A stretch of DNA of 42,633 nucleotides from Betaproteobacteria bacterium (GCA_025356655.1 JANXRW010000008.1:1-42633); one strand, 5' to 3'; numbered from the stretch's first letter, positions 16,297 through 25,796 are shown. A program made the numbers and translations. Notes: generated from the sequence alone by a model not told the origin.

Positions 16297-19200
16297 ATGA
16301 ATCTCAGCCGGTTTTTCGTGGACCGCCCGATATTCGCGGGGGTGCTGTCCATCCTGATCCTCCTCGGCGGCTGCATCGCCATCTTGAAGTTGCCCATCAG
16401 CGAGTACCCGGACGTGGTGCCGCCGTCCATTGTCGTGCGGGCGACTTATCCCGGGGCCAACCCCAAGGTCATCGCCGAGAGCGTGGCTGCGCCACTGGAG
16501 GAGCAGATCAACGGCGTGGAGAACCTGCTCTACCTGTCGTCGCAGGCCACCACCGACGGGGTGCTCACGCTCACGGTCACCTTCAAGATCGGAACCAACG
16601 TGGAGCAAGCTGAAACGCAGGTGCAAAACCGCGTTCAGCGCGCACTCCCGCGGCTGCCGGAGGAGGTCCGGCAGATCGGCGTCATCACCCAGAAAAGTTC
16701 GCCCGATCTCACCATGGTGGTCCACCTGGTGTCGCCTGACGCGCGTTACGACGAGCTCTATTTGCGCAACTACGCGGTGCTCAACGTCAAGGATGTGCTC
16801 GCCCGCATCCCTGGCATGGGCCAGACGCTGGTGTTCGGCGCCGGGGACTACGCCATGCGCGTGTGGATCGATCCACGCAAGCTCGCCGCGCGGCGGCTGA
16901 CCCCCGCAGATGTGGTGCGCGCCGTGCGCGAGGAGAACAAGCAGGTGGCCGCAGGCGTCGTTGGCGCCCCACCGTCGTCGAACCGAGTGGATTTCCAGCT
17001 CTCGGTGAGCGCGCAAGGCCGTCTGGTATCGGAGGCGGAGTTCGGCGACATCATCGTGGCGACGTCGCCCGGTGGCGCCTTGACGCACCTGCGTGACGTC
17101 GCCCGGGTTGAACTCGGGGCTGGCGAATACGCTCTGCGCAGCCTGCTGAACAACAAACCGGCAGTGGCCATCGCCATCTTCCAGGCGCCGCTGTCCAACG
17201 CGCTGGCGCTGTCCGATGACGTGCGCCGCAAGATGGAGGAGATCAAGGCGGACTTCCCCCAGGGGGTGGACTATGAAATCGTCTACGACCCGACGCGCTT
17301 CGTGCAGAAGTCAATCGAGGCCGTCGTCGAGACCCTCTTCGAGGCCATCGCCCTGGTGGTCATCGTGGTCATCGTGTTTCTGCAGACTTGGCGCGCCTCC
17401 ATCATCCCGCTGGCCGCAGTGCCGGTTTCCATCGTCGGCACCTTCGGTTTCATGCTCCTTTTTGGCTTCTCCATCAATGCACTGTCCCTGTTCGGACTGG
17501 TGCTGGCCATCGGTATCGTGGTCGACGATGCCATCGTCGTGGTGGAGAACGTGGAGCGCAACATCGCGCTCGGGCTAGAACCCAAGGAAGCGACCTATCG
17601 CGCCATGCAGGAGGTGAGCGGGCCCATCATCGCCATCGCGCTCACGCTATGCGCGGTGTTCGTGCCCATCGCCTTCATCAGCGGTCTAACGGGTCAGTTC
17701 TACCGCCAGTTCGCCCTGACCATCGCCATCTCCACGGTGGTGTCGGCCTTCAACTCGCTCACCCTCTCCCCGGCGCTGGCGGCCCTGCTACTGCGCTCCG
17801 ACAACGCGCCCCCCGACCGCCTCACGCGCCTCATGGATGCCTCGCTCGGGTGGTTCTTCCGCGGTTTCAACCGGTTTTTCCTGGGCTTCTCGCAGCGTTA
17901 TCAGGCGGGCGTTGCGCGGGTGCTCAACCGCAAAGCCCTTGCCTTACTCGTCTACGTGGGCCTAGTGGGACTCACCTACGTGGGCTTCCAGGCCGTGCCC
18001 CACGGCTTCGTGCCCGGCCAGGACAAACAGTACCTAGTGGGGTTTGCCCTACTGCCGGACGGTGCCTCCTTGCAGCGTACCGAGGAGGTCATCCGGCGCA
18101 TGTCGGACATCGGCCTGAAGACCCCAGGGATCAAGAACTCCGTCGCGTTCCCGGGCCTGTCGATCAACGGGTTCACCAACGCGCCCAACGCCGGGATCGT
18201 CTTCTTTGGCCTCGATGAATTCGAGAATCGGCGCTCCCCCTCCCTGGGCGGCGGCGCCATTGCCATGCAGGTTAACGGCCGCTTGGCGGCGATCCAGGAC
18301 GCCTTCATCGCCGTATTCCCGCCACCGCCCGTCAACGGCCTCGGCACCATCGGCGGGTTCAAGCTCGAACTCGAGGATCGCGCCGCGCTGGGGGACCAGG
18401 CCCTCTACGACGCGCTTCAGGCCCTGAAGATGAAGGCCTACCAAACGCCGGAACTGGCCGGGGTTTTCTCCAGCTACCAGGTGAATGTGCCGCAGCTCTT
18501 CGCTAAGGTGGACCGGGCCCAAGTACGCCGCATGGGGGTGGCCCTCGGCGATGTCTACGACACCATGCAGATCAGTCTGGGCTCGCTCTACGTGAACGAC
18601 TTCAACCGCTTCGGGCGAACCTATCGGGTCGTGGTTCAGGCCGATGCGCCCTATCGCTCCCACAGCGGCGACATCACGGCGCTCAAGGCGCGCAACGGCG
18701 CAGGCACCATGGTGCCGCTCGGTGCCTTCCTGAAGGTCGAGAATAGCTACGGGCCGGACCGCGCCATGCGCTACAACGCTTTCCCTGCCGCCGACGTCAA
18801 TGGCGGTGCTGCTCCCGGCTTCAGCTCCGGCCAAGCACAGGCCGCCATGGAGCGCATCGCGCGCGAGGTGCTGCCGCGCGGGATTACGCTGGAATGGACG
18901 GACCTCACCTATCAGGAGATCCTCGCGGGCAACACCGCGGTCCTCGTGTTCCCCCTTTGCGTGATCCTGGTCTTCCTGGTGCTCGCGGCTCAATACGAGA
19001 GTCTGACCCTGCCGCTGGCGGTCATCCTGATCGTGCCCCTGTGCCTGCTCTTCGCCATCGCCGGCGTATGGTTGACCCACGGCGACAACAACATCTTCAC
19101 GCAGATCGCGCTCTTCGTGCTGGTGGGACTAGCCTGCAAGAACGCCATCCTGATCGTAGAATTTGCCCGTGAGATGGAGCACCGGGGCTTGGACGCCCTA

Positions 19201-19461
19201 GCGGCGGCGCTTGAGGCCTGCCGCCTGCGGCTGCGTCCGATCCTGATGACCTCCATCGCCTTCATCATGGGCGTGGTTCCGCTGGTGACCTCCACTGGCG
19301 CTGGCGCAGAGATGCGCCACGCCATGGGCGTGGCGGTGTTCTCCGGAATGCTGGGAGTCACCCTGTTCGGGCTTTTCCTCACACCCGTGTTCTACGTGAT
19401 CCTGCACGGCAGGAAGCGAGCCCCGCCCCAAACTCCGGCACCCGCCGCGGCGGCGGGCTAG
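16297..19461 (+). CDS. RND (HAE1-type) multidrug efflux pump, inner membrane
   Basis: An AcrB/MexB-like proton-driven exporter of 1054 residues (the family norm is about 1040). It starts MNLSRFFVDRPIFAGVLSIL, has PNP-type porter domains and twelve transmembrane helices. The proton relay is visible: Asp410-Asp411 in GIVVDDAIVVVENVER (TM4) and Lys948 in LVGLACKNAILIVEFARE (TM10). GGTAGAGCCC precedes the ATG. The order adaptor-pump-channel is that of mexAB-oprM. The substrate range cannot be predicted. Confidence 0.97.
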   Translation: MNLSRFFVDRPIFAGVLSILILLGGCIAILKLPISEYPDVVPPSIVVRATYPGANPKVIAESVAAPLEEQINGVENLLYLSSQATTDGVLTLTVTFKIGTNVEQAETQVQNRVQRALPRLPEEVRQIGVITQKSSPDLTMVVHLVSPDARYDELYLRNYAVLNVKDVLARIPGMGQTLVFGAGDYAMRVWIDPRKLAARRLTPADVVRAVREENKQVAAGVVGAPPSSNRVDFQLSVSAQGRLVSEAEFGDIIVATSPGGALTHLRDVARVELGAGEYALRSLLNNKPAVAIAIFQAPLSNALALSDDVRRKMEEIKADFPQGVDYEIVYDPTRFVQKSIEAVVETLFEAIALVVIVVIVFLQTWRASIIPLAAVPVSIVGTFGFMLLFGFSINALSLFGLVLAIGIVVDDAIVVVENVERNIALGLEPKEATYRAMQEVSGPIIAIALTLCAVFVPIAFISGLTGQFYRQFALTIAISTVVSAFNSLTLSPALAALLLRSDNAPPDRLTRLMDASLGWFFRGFNRFFLGFSQRYQAGVARVLNRKALALLVYVGLVGLTYVGFQAVPHGFVPGQDKQYLVGFALLPDGASLQRTEEVIRRMSDIGLKTPGIKNSVAFPGLSINGFTNAPNAGIVFFGLDEFENRRSPSLGGGAIAMQVNGRLAAIQDAFIAVFPPPPVNGLGTIGGFKLELEDRAALGDQALYDALQALKMKAYQTPELAGVFSSYQVNVPQLFAKVDRAQVRRMGVALGDVYDTMQISLGSLYVNDFNRFGRTYRVVVQADAPYRSHSGDITALKARNGAGTMVPLGAFLKVENSYGPDRAMRYNAFPAADVNGGAAPGFSSGQAQAAMERIAREVLPRGITLEWTDLTYQEILAGNTAVLVFPLCVILVFLVLAAQYESLTLPLAVILIVPLCLLFAIAGVWLTHGDNNIFTQIALFVLVGLACKNAILIVEFAREMEHRGLDALAAALEACRLRLRPILMTSIAFIMGVVPLVTSTGAGAEMRHAMGVAVFSGMLGVTLFGLFLTPVFYVILHGRKRAPPQTPAPAAAAG

Positions 19462-19470
19462 GGAGGCCCC

Positions 19471-20904
19471 ATGCGCGCCACTATCGTGCTTCTGTCGCTC
19501 GCCTGCCTGCTGGGCGCCTGCTCGCTCGCGCCCAAGCAGGACAAGGTCGCCTTGGAGATTCCCGCCGCCTGGAAGCAATTGCCCGAGAACGAGCGCGGCA
19601 CCTGGAAGCGCGCAGAGCCGGCGGAAGCCGCACCGCGCGGCCAGTGGTGGACGGTCTTCAAGGACCCCGTGCTCGATGACCTGGAAACCCAGGCACTCGG
19701 CGGGAATCAGTCGCTGAAGGCCGCCGCCGCCCGGGTAAAACAAGCACGCTCCCTGGTGGGTGTGGCGGAGGCGTCGCGCCTCCCACGGCTCGACGCCGGC
19801 GTCGGCGTCACCCGTGAGCGCCCATCGGCGGTGTCGCTGGGGCAACCCGACGGCACCGCGGTCGCGCCCGTGAACATCTGGCGCGGACTGCTAACGGCCA
19901 GCTACGAGGTGGACCTCTTCGGCCGCGTCAGCGACTCGGTGAAGGCGACCCGGAGCGATCAGGAGGCGGTGGAAGCCTTGCTGCGCTCGGTGCAACTCGC
20001 GCTACAGGCTGACGTGGCGCAGACCTACCTGGCGTTGCGCGCGGCGGACGCCGACCTCGCCCTGCTGCGCGACACGCTCGCTGCCCGGGAGCGAGCCGCC
20101 GCGCTGGCTACGCGGCGGCTGCAATTGGGCGACGTGGCTCGGACCGAGCATGCCCGTGCAGCCAACGAAGTGGCCCTCGCCCAGGGCGATCTTGCCGTCA
20201 CGCAACGCCAGCGCGCGCAACTGGAGGACACGCTCGCCTTGCTGCTCGGACGCCCGGCGAATGCCCTGCGCCTGGCGCCTAGTCCGGGGCCATCCGCCCC
20301 CCCGACCATTCCGCCCGGGCTGCCGTCTTCCCTTTTGGAGCGCCGCCCCGACGTCGCCGCCGCGCAGCGCGCCATGGCGGCGGCAAACGCTCGGATCGGC
20401 GTGGCCCGCTCTGCCTTCTTCCCAGTGTTGAACCTCACCACCCAGGGCGGCTTTGAGTCCGGGGCCTTGTCCAACCTCTTCAAATGGTCAGGGCGCACCT
20501 GGGCACTGGGTCCGCTCTTTGGGACGCTAGCTAGCGTCCCGCTCTTCGATGGCTCTCGCAACCAAGCCAACCTGGACCGCGCGCTGGCCGTCCTGGAGGA
20601 ATCGGTCGCCTCCTACCGGCAGCAGGTGCTGGTCTCCTTCTCCGAGGTGGAAGGAGCGCTCCTTAGCCTGCGCTCCCTGGACGAGCAGGCGCGGGCGGCC
20701 CAGGAGTCGGTGCGGGCGTCCGCGGAATTGCAGCGCTTGGCCGAGGTCCGCTACCGGGCAGGGGCCATCGCTCAACTGGAACTCATCGACGCCCAGCGCG
20801 GCCTGCTCCAGGCCCGGCGCCTGGAGAACCAGGTGGCTGGCAACCGAGCTGCGGCAACCGTCGCGCTCATCCGAGCCCTTGGCGGCGGGTGGCAAACGCC
20901 ATGA
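19471..20904 (+). CDS. Outer-membrane efflux lipoprotein (OprM/NodT family)
   Basis: The TolC-like exit duct of the tripartite pump, 477 residues. The signal peptide MRATIVLLSLACLLGACSLA has lipobox LGAC. Two OEP repeats follow, with QWWTVFKDPVLDDLETQAL in the first half and PDVAAAQRAMAAANARIGVA in the second, the usual NodT-family signature. The start lies nine bases after the pump stop with GGGAGG before the ATG. No clear intrinsic terminator follows. Confidence 0.96.
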   Translation: MRATIVLLSLACLLGACSLAPKQDKVALEIPAAWKQLPENERGTWKRAEPAEAAPRGQWWTVFKDPVLDDLETQALGGNQSLKAAAARVKQARSLVGVAEASRLPRLDAGVGVTRERPSAVSLGQPDGTAVAPVNIWRGLLTASYEVDLFGRVSDSVKATRSDQEAVEALLRSVQLALQADVAQTYLALRAADADLALLRDTLAARERAAALATRRLQLGDVARTEHARAANEVALAQGDLAVTQRQRAQLEDTLALLLGRPANALRLAPSPGPSAPPTIPPGLPSSLLERRPDVAAAQRAMAAANARIGVARSAFFPVLNLTTQGGFESGALSNLFKWSGRTWALGPLFGTLASVPLFDGSRNQANLDRALAVLEESVASYRQQVLVSFSEVEGALLSLRSLDEQARAAQESVRASAELQRLAEVRYRAGAIAQLELIDAQRGLLQARRLENQVAGNRAAATVALIRALGGGWQTP

Positions 20905-21224
20905 CCCGTCCGCGCGTGCCGGATGACCGCGGGGTTTCGCACCGCTCGACCGGCAGCATGGCGCTGTATGCGGGAGCCGGCGGACGAGGGACGGCACCGG
21001 TGCAGGGAAGGTCGCTTCGAGGCAACCGACTTGCACCGGGTTTCACTGCTGGCGTAATCCCGCTGTAAACCCGTGGTTTTTTGGGGACGGGCGGGAATGC
21101 TGCAAGCGCCTGATGTTATGGGTGGCGAGGGCACCCTCACACGACGCCTATAAACCCCCGTGGATGCCGGAATTCGGCCATTTCGAGTTTGCGCGTTACC
21201 CCCAAAGTTACCCCCGTTTCGCAG
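20905..21224. other. Gene-free stretch containing dispersed repeat copy B
   Basis: No supportable gene on either strand. It contains dispersed repeat copy B (21010-21074) and, nearer to hipA, a short direct repeat of GTTACCCCC (two copies with AAA between them, about 21193-21213). It forms the left flank of the hipBA module. Confidence 0.5.
21010..21074. repeat. Dispersed repeat, copy B
   Basis: A same-orientation counterpart of 814-878, about 80 percent identical and gap-free, with the shared core CGACTTGCACCGGGTTT and a more diverged 11-bp tandem pair (GCGTAATCCCG, CTGTAAACCCG). Copy A flanks tRNA-Lys and copy B flanks the hipBA module, 20 kb apart. No tRNA lies next to copy B. Confidence 0.6.
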
Positions 21225-22545
21225 TCAGGCGGGGTCGTCGCCGGGAATGCTTTCTTGAAAGCGTGGGCTTGGGAGAGCATGCCGTTTGAAATTCGCCCCC
21301 CAAAAAATCCCCAGGGAATCTGATGCAAGGCGCTTTTCGACCGCTGCGAGCGATGGCGCGACATTTTCTATCAGCACCTGCATCTTGTCCCATACCGTCG
21401 GTACGTCGCTCTTGCTGGCCAGCTCACGATAGGGGCGAGCGCGAATTTCCGCCAGCCCGTAGTGCATGTTCTTCGCATGCAGACCCATCGCCAGCCGCGC
21501 TTTCTGCGGGGAACGTGAATGGGCACCGTGACCGATGACGGGCCAGGCCGAGAGCACATCGTAGCGCGGCGTCAGGCGATAGCTGTCACCTGCGTTGAGG
21601 AACACGGAGAAGTTCTTCGCATGCCCATCCGTGGCTGTCAGCAGCCAGAAAGCCAGTTGCACCAACAGGAACTGCTCGCGGTCCGCATTGGGCGAGGCGC
21701 TGCCGGAGAGCAATTTCAACGCGTCATCGATTCCAGGTCCACCGTCGGATTCGTATTTTCGGTCAGGTAGTACCGCGAGCGCCTGGCAGAAATCTTCCTG
21801 CGGCAGCCGGGCGATCCATCGGTCGTCCATCCACTGGCGGTCGAAGCGCTCGACGACAAGCACCTTCTGCGCCCCAAAAGCCGTCAATTCGGTTTTCGCC
21901 ACCGAAAAGCCAAGCTCACGAAGAATCTGCGCGCAGAGCGATTCCTTCTCGACCGACTCCGACCGGTCGACCTGCAGCCCTCCCCCGACGACGCCGGGCG
22001 GCAGCTTCAAGAGGTGAGTCGTCGGGGTTCCGCCTCTTGGGCGGAACCACTTTCCGTGCTGGCGCAGTAGGGCCGTCTTTTCCTGGGCGCCGGCTATCGA
22101 AATGCGAAACTCATCGGGGTCTTCGATCGTGCCGGGCAGTGGTTCGGCGAAGAAGATGCTCGACTTCGACGTCGTTGACGGGCACGCCATCGACCCGGTC
22201 GAACCCCTCTGGCGCATTCCCCGGGGGCAACAGTTGAACGGCGCCGACGCAATCGCGTCCGATGGCAGTCAGCAGTTCAAACGCGTCGGTGCCGCGAATG
22301 CGAAAGCACGCGCTGAGCCGACGGCGTATGTTGTCGTTTTCCGGGAGCAAGTTCTCGAAGTAGCTTGATACGGACGCTCCGGTAATCTGGCGTGACGGGC
22401 CGATGGGCATTGACGGCGAAAGCGAGCGCCGCCGCGGGGAGCGCAGCCAGGTTTCCTCATAGGTCAGGCGATGACCGCCGGTGCGGGTCCGCGACCATAC
22501 CGCGACCGGCTCACCGTTCATCCAGACGTTGGGCTCGGTGCTCAC
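21225..22545 (-). pseudogene. hipA: HipA serine/threonine kinase toxin, single-base frameshift
   Basis: HipA phosphorylates glutamyl-tRNA synthetase in E. coli and causes persistence. The N-terminal third reads from GTG 22545 (MSTEPNVWMNGEPVAVWSRT through NLLPENDNIRRRLSA and IGRDCVGAVQLLPPG). Near 22150-22160, after VEVEHLL, the frame must shift by one base to continue as AEPLPGTIEDPDEFRISIAG. The kinase part is otherwise intact: ISIAGAQEKTALL (P-loop with the autophosphorylated Ser), the catalytic-loop region ATDGHAKNFSVF, and LTPRYDVLSAWP. Total length minus one base is 440 codons, the same size as E. coli HipA. The GTG start overlaps the hipB stop. A sequencing error is the main alternative. 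Confidence 0.88.
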
Positions 22546-22812
22546 CAGGAACCTTTGGGCGTCGTGTCCAGCTGCACCGCGGCGTCAGTCCGCGCATCAC
22601 GCAGCACCAGCTGCGCGTCCCGGGCGGTGAGTAGCTTGAACAGTTGTGAGACGCTCACTGCCGAGGGGTCTTTCTCGATCTCGGCAATACGAACCTGTCC
22701 CACGCCCCGCAACTTGCCCAGTTGCACTTGGGTCAGGCCTTTGGCCTTGCGCAATGCGCAATGCGCGCAGCTGCTGCCGGATCTGGTCTGGAAAACGAAT
22801 CGGGTAGTCCAT
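22542..22812 (-). pseudogene. hipB: HipB antitoxin (XRE-type HTH), frameshifted by a 7-bp tandem duplication
   Basis: HipB neutralises HipA and represses the operon. ATG 22812 encodes MDYPIRFPDQIRQQLRAL and then leaves frame. The HTH part (KAKGLTQVQLGKLRGVGQVR, then IAEIEKDPSAVSVSQLFKLL) lies in another frame. The cause is visible: GCGCAAT is repeated in tandem at 22749-22755 and 22756-22762. Deleting one copy gives QLRALRKAKGLTQ, a normal HipB sequence of 87 residues. An alternative TTG at 22820 reads in the HTH frame and could yield a 92-residue protein with a foreign N-terminus. The stop overlaps the hipA start. Confidence 0.88.
22749..22766. repeat. 7-bp tandem duplication inside hipB
   Basis: Two full copies of GCGCAAT (plus strand) plus a partial third GCGC. 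This is the apparent slippage event that breaks the hipB frame. Loss of one unit would restore the antitoxin. Confidence 0.9.
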
Positions 22813-22833
22813 TGTTGCAAATCATCGCATGTT

Positions 22834-22845
22834 GACGATATTGTC
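22834..22845. promoter_or_regulatory. Candidate HipB operator
   Basis: GACGATATTGTC is an imperfect 12-bp palindrome (10 of 12 positions symmetrical), 22 bp upstream of the hipB ATG and 14 bp upstream of the alternative TTG, in a locally A+T-rich patch with TATAT nearby. An autoregulatory XRE antitoxin would be expected to bind here. It does not match the E. coli hip operator sequence. Confidence 0.35.
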
Positions 22846-23356
22846 CATATAGCGCTTTAGGCCGATGGTCGCCACACCCCATGACAGCCGTCCGCCTCGA
22901 AGGCTCGTGGTTTCAACCCGACACCCCCTGCTACCCTTGCTACTCCTCCTACCGAACGGCATTCACACCAGGGCGACGGCAGCAGGAGCAGCCGCCTCCG
23001 GTGTCGAAATCGAATCATCGAGGGTCACTCCCGCCCGTCCAGCAGCGCCGAATGGATCGCCACGCACCGCCGGCCCCCGTCTTCGTCCATCCGCGCGCGG
23101 CGCGCGATCGGTGTCTTTGGCTTGCGCTTCGTAGCGCCGCCAGGCCTTGAGCCGAATCTCTGCTGCGCGCCCACTGACTCCGCCCGATTTACGCGGATTC
23201 GGGTAGCCGCTTACACGAGGACGCGGACTACCGGACTCTGACCGGGTTCCCTTCTGCCACTGAACCCATCTTGGTCAGCTTTTACCCATCCAAGCTTGTG
23301 GGTCGTTTCGTGGGCGGACCACGTTCAGACCGTAAGCCTCCTGTTCTTTCAATTAA
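22846..23356. other. Stretch without a supportable gene
   Basis: About 510 bp between the hipB control region and the RraA remnant. The minus strand has a 104-codon open frame without an ATG (22963-23274), and the plus strand has short overlapping frames from 22865. None resembles a family I know and the composition is simply G+C-rich, so I call no gene. The right end is locally A+T-rich (AATTAATTAG at 23351). Confidence 0.4.
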
Positions 23357-23845
23357 TTAGAGACGACCAAAGCGGGCACCGTCTCCGATGCCATGGACCG
23401 TCTGGGCCTCGCCAGTCCCTGCCAAGGTTTGCTGCCGGTGGCGCCAAACACCCGACTTGCCCGCTTCGCCTCCACCGCGCGCTATCGGCCCTGTGGCCCC
23501 AGCGCGGGGAACGTGGGAGATTTCCCGGACGAGATGGGACTCGATCCGGTGGTGGTCATCGATAACGGCGCTCGCCTAGCGGGAACGGTGTGGGGCGACA
23601 TCCTGACGGTCTTCGCACAGCGTCACGAGCTGCGCCACCCCATCTTCACCCGCGGACGCTCCATGATCACCGGCAAGGGCCGCGCGCCCCTGGGTCGCAC
23701 CAGCAAAATCCTCCTCCTGGCCTCCGGCATCGACGCAGCGGAACGACGCCTCCTGGCGCTCGTCGAGCAGCGCATGGGGCTTCGCCAGGCGCGTGGCGCG
23801 GTGAACTACCACGCGCCGCAGAACCGCAGCGAGCGCAACGCCTGA
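23357..23845 (+). pseudogene. RraA-family aldolase (HMG/CHA aldolase-like) remnant with internal deletions
   Basis: The frame begins without a start codon as TTKAGTVSDAMDRLGLAS, matching the TVSDALDRLG segment of RraA-like 4-hydroxy-4-methyl-2-oxoglutarate aldolases. It continues through RYRPCGPSAGNVGDF, VVVIDNGARLAGTVWGDILT and FAQRHEL, then jumps directly to RHPIFTRGRSMITGKGR, skipping the VIDG..RD block that carries the catalytic Arg-Asp. A second jump removes the SIGGV...GD.DGVV segment before GIDAAERRLLALVEQRMGLR. It has about 160 codons against about 215-230 in intact relatives, and the 5' end is missing. It converges with a hydroxyacid dehydrogenase. It is surely inactive as an aldolase. 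Confidence 0.75.
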
Positions 23846-23853
23846 GAGCGGGC

Positions 23854-24846
23854 TCAGGCGTGGGCGGGCGGGCCTAGCACCTCGGGGTTGACCACGTGAC
23901 TGCGGGCGGGTCGGCCGTCGAGCGTATCGATGATGTTGCGCGCGACGGTCTCAGCCATGCGATCAAAGGACTCCCGGGTAACGCCCGCCATGTGGGGTGC
24001 GAACAGCACGTTGGACAGTCCTAGCAGCGGGTGCGCGCGCGAGGGCGGCTCCAGATCCAGCACGTCGAGCCCGGCACCAGCCAATGCCCCATGGCTGAGC
24101 GCCGCGTGCAGGGCCGCCTCGTCCACGATGCCCCCACGGGCGGTGTTGATGAGGAAAGCGCTCGGGCGCATCAAGCCCAGTCGTCGGGCATCGAGCAAAC
24201 CCTGGGTCTCGCTATTTCGCGGACAGTGCACGCTGACGAAGTCGGCCTCGGGTAGGGCCGCCTCCAACGGTGTCACTGGCTCGCAGCCCGCGGCACGGAT
24301 TTCTGTGGCGCTCTTGTAGGGATCGACCACGAGAACGCGCATCTGCAACGCGAGCAGTGCCAGGGCGAGCCGGCGGCCAATACGCCCGAACCCAATGATG
24401 AGCGCGCACTTGCCAAACAGGTCGCCCGGCAAATGCTCCAGGCGACGCGCCCAATTTCCCTCGCGCACGAGGGCATCGAAGGCGGCGCCGCGCTTGGCCA
24501 GCGCCAACATGAAGAACAGCGCATGTTCCGCGACCGAGGGCGAATTGGCGTCGCCCGTGACCATCAGGGGGATGCGTCGGCGGGTCAGCGCGGGGACGTC
24601 CACGTTGTCGTAACCGACCCCGTTTCGTGCCACCACTTGCAGGTGTGGCGCGGCCAGAAGTTCCGCCGGACCAAAGGGCGTGAGGCTGAGCCCGACAGCG
24701 TGGGCATCGGCGAGCAGCGCGTGAAAGGTGGCGGTAGGCCCATTAAACTCGTAGGGCACGGCCTCCAGGTCGGGGCGGCTGGCAATGGCATCCCAGGCAG
24801 GGCGTGCCAGGATGGACGGTAACAGGATCTTGCGGCGCAAGGCCAT
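23854..24846 (-). CDS. D-2-hydroxyacid dehydrogenase (phosphoglycerate-dehydrogenase-like)
   Basis: An NAD(P)-dependent oxidoreductase of the D-isomer-specific 2-hydroxyacid dehydrogenase family, 330 residues from ATG 24846, which has GGAG five bases upstream (the frame extends to 24876). The nucleotide-binding motif is IIGFGRIGRRLA (residues about 150-161). Catalytic Arg237 (NTARGGIVDE), Glu266 (LDVLDLEPP) and His285 (APHMAG) are all present, so it should be active. Which 2-hydroxy or 2-oxo acid it uses is unknown. It diverges from the HpcH aldolase gene with a 155-bp gap. Confidence 0.92.
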   Translation of the reverse strand: MALRRKILLPSILARPAWDAIASRPDLEAVPYEFNGPTATFHALLADAHAVGLSLTPFGPAELLAAPHLQVVARNGVGYDNVDVPALTRRRIPLMVTGDANSPSVAEHALFFMLALAKRGAAFDALVREGNWARRLEHLPGDLFGKCALIIGFGRIGRRLALALLALQMRVLVVDPYKSATEIRAAGCEPVTPLEAALPEADFVSVHCPRNSETQGLLDARRLGLMRPSAFLINTARGGIVDEAALHAALSHGALAGAGLDVLDLEPPSRAHPLLGLSNVLFAPHMAGVTRESFDRMAETVARNIIDTLDGRPARSHVVNPEVLGPPAHA

Positions 24847-25001
24847 GGCGACTCCAGAGATCAAGGGAGCAGGCATTTATACCGGAAACGCCCGCCAGGG
24901 GCGACGGCGAGCCCCCTGCCTCGCCGCACTGCAGCGTGACTGTAGGGCGGGTTCCGAGGGATGATGCGGGGTCGGCACACCCACCATCACCGAGGATAGC
25001 G

Positions 25002-25796
25002 ATGAAGGACAACATCTTGAGGACGCTCTGGGCCAAGGATCACAACGTGATCAACGGCTGGCTGGGCATTCCTAGTTCGGTCGCCGCGGAGAACATGGCG
25101 CAGGCGGGCTGGGACTCGCTTACGGTTGACCTCCAGCACGGTCTGGTGGATTACCAGGTTGCAGTCACCATGCTCCAGGCCATCAGTACGACAGCATCCA
25201 CGCCGCTGGCGCGTGTGGCTTGGCTCGAACCCGGTGTCATCATGAAGCTGCTCGATGCAGGCGCCGGCGGGATCATTTGTCCGATGGTGAACACGCGGGC
25301 CGAATGCGAGGCCTTCGTGGGCGCCTGCCGCTACCCGCCGGGCGGCTACCGCAGCTTCGGCCCGGTGCGCGCGGCGTGGTATTCGGGTCCGGACTACTTC
25401 CAACACGCCAACACGACTGTGGTCACCATGGCCATGATCGAGACCTGCCAGGCGGTGGACAATCTGGACGAGATACTGTCGGTCCCGGGACTCGACTCCA
25501 TCTACGTGGGGCCCAATGACCTCGCCATATCCCTGGGCTTCACCCCTTCGGGCGTGCCAACGGAGCCGGTGGTGCTCGACACGATTAGCAAGATTGCCGC
25601 CGCGGCGCGGCGCCATGGGGTGCACGCCGGGATCCACTGCGGTTCCACCGCCATGGCCCGGGACATGGTGGAGCGTGGTTTTCGGTTTACCACCTTGATG
25701 GCGGACAACGCCTTCCTGGCCGCAGGCGCCAAAGCCGCCGTGCAGGAGATGCGGTCCAGTCCGGCAGCGGGGATAAGGGCGTCGGGCAGCTACTGA
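25002..25796 (+). CDS. HpcH/HpaI-family class II aldolase
   Basis: Metal-dependent retro-aldol cleavage of 2-keto-3-deoxy acids (or 4-hydroxy-2-oxoheptanedioate) to pyruvate plus an aldehyde. The 264-residue protein starts at ATG 25002 with GAGGA upstream; earlier codons of the frame have no support. Family motifs are WDSLTVDLQHGLVDYQVAV, GGIICPMVNTRAECEAFV, YPPGGYRSFGPVRAAWY, the metal-ligand segments MAMIETCQAV (Glu) and SIYVGPNDLAISLG (Asp), and GIHCG. The stop overlaps the converging kinase gene by seven bases. Confidence 0.92.
   Translation: MKDNILRTLWAKDHNVINGWLGIPSSVAAENMAQAGWDSLTVDLQHGLVDYQVAVTMLQAISTTASTPLARVAWLEPGVIMKLLDAGAGGIICPMVNTRAECEAFVGACRYPPGGYRSFGPVRAAWYSGPDYFQHANTTVVTMAMIETCQAVDNLDEILSVPGLDSIYVGPNDLAISLGFTPSGVPTEPVVLDTISKIAAAARRHGVHAGIHCGSTAMARDMVERGFRFTTLMADNAFLAAGAKAAVQEMRSSPAAGIRASGSY

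Noticed and set aside
22963-23274. Minus-strand 104-codon open frame as a hidden gene between hipB and the RraA remnant
   Set aside because: No ATG and no recognisable family; open frames of this size are common at this G+C content.
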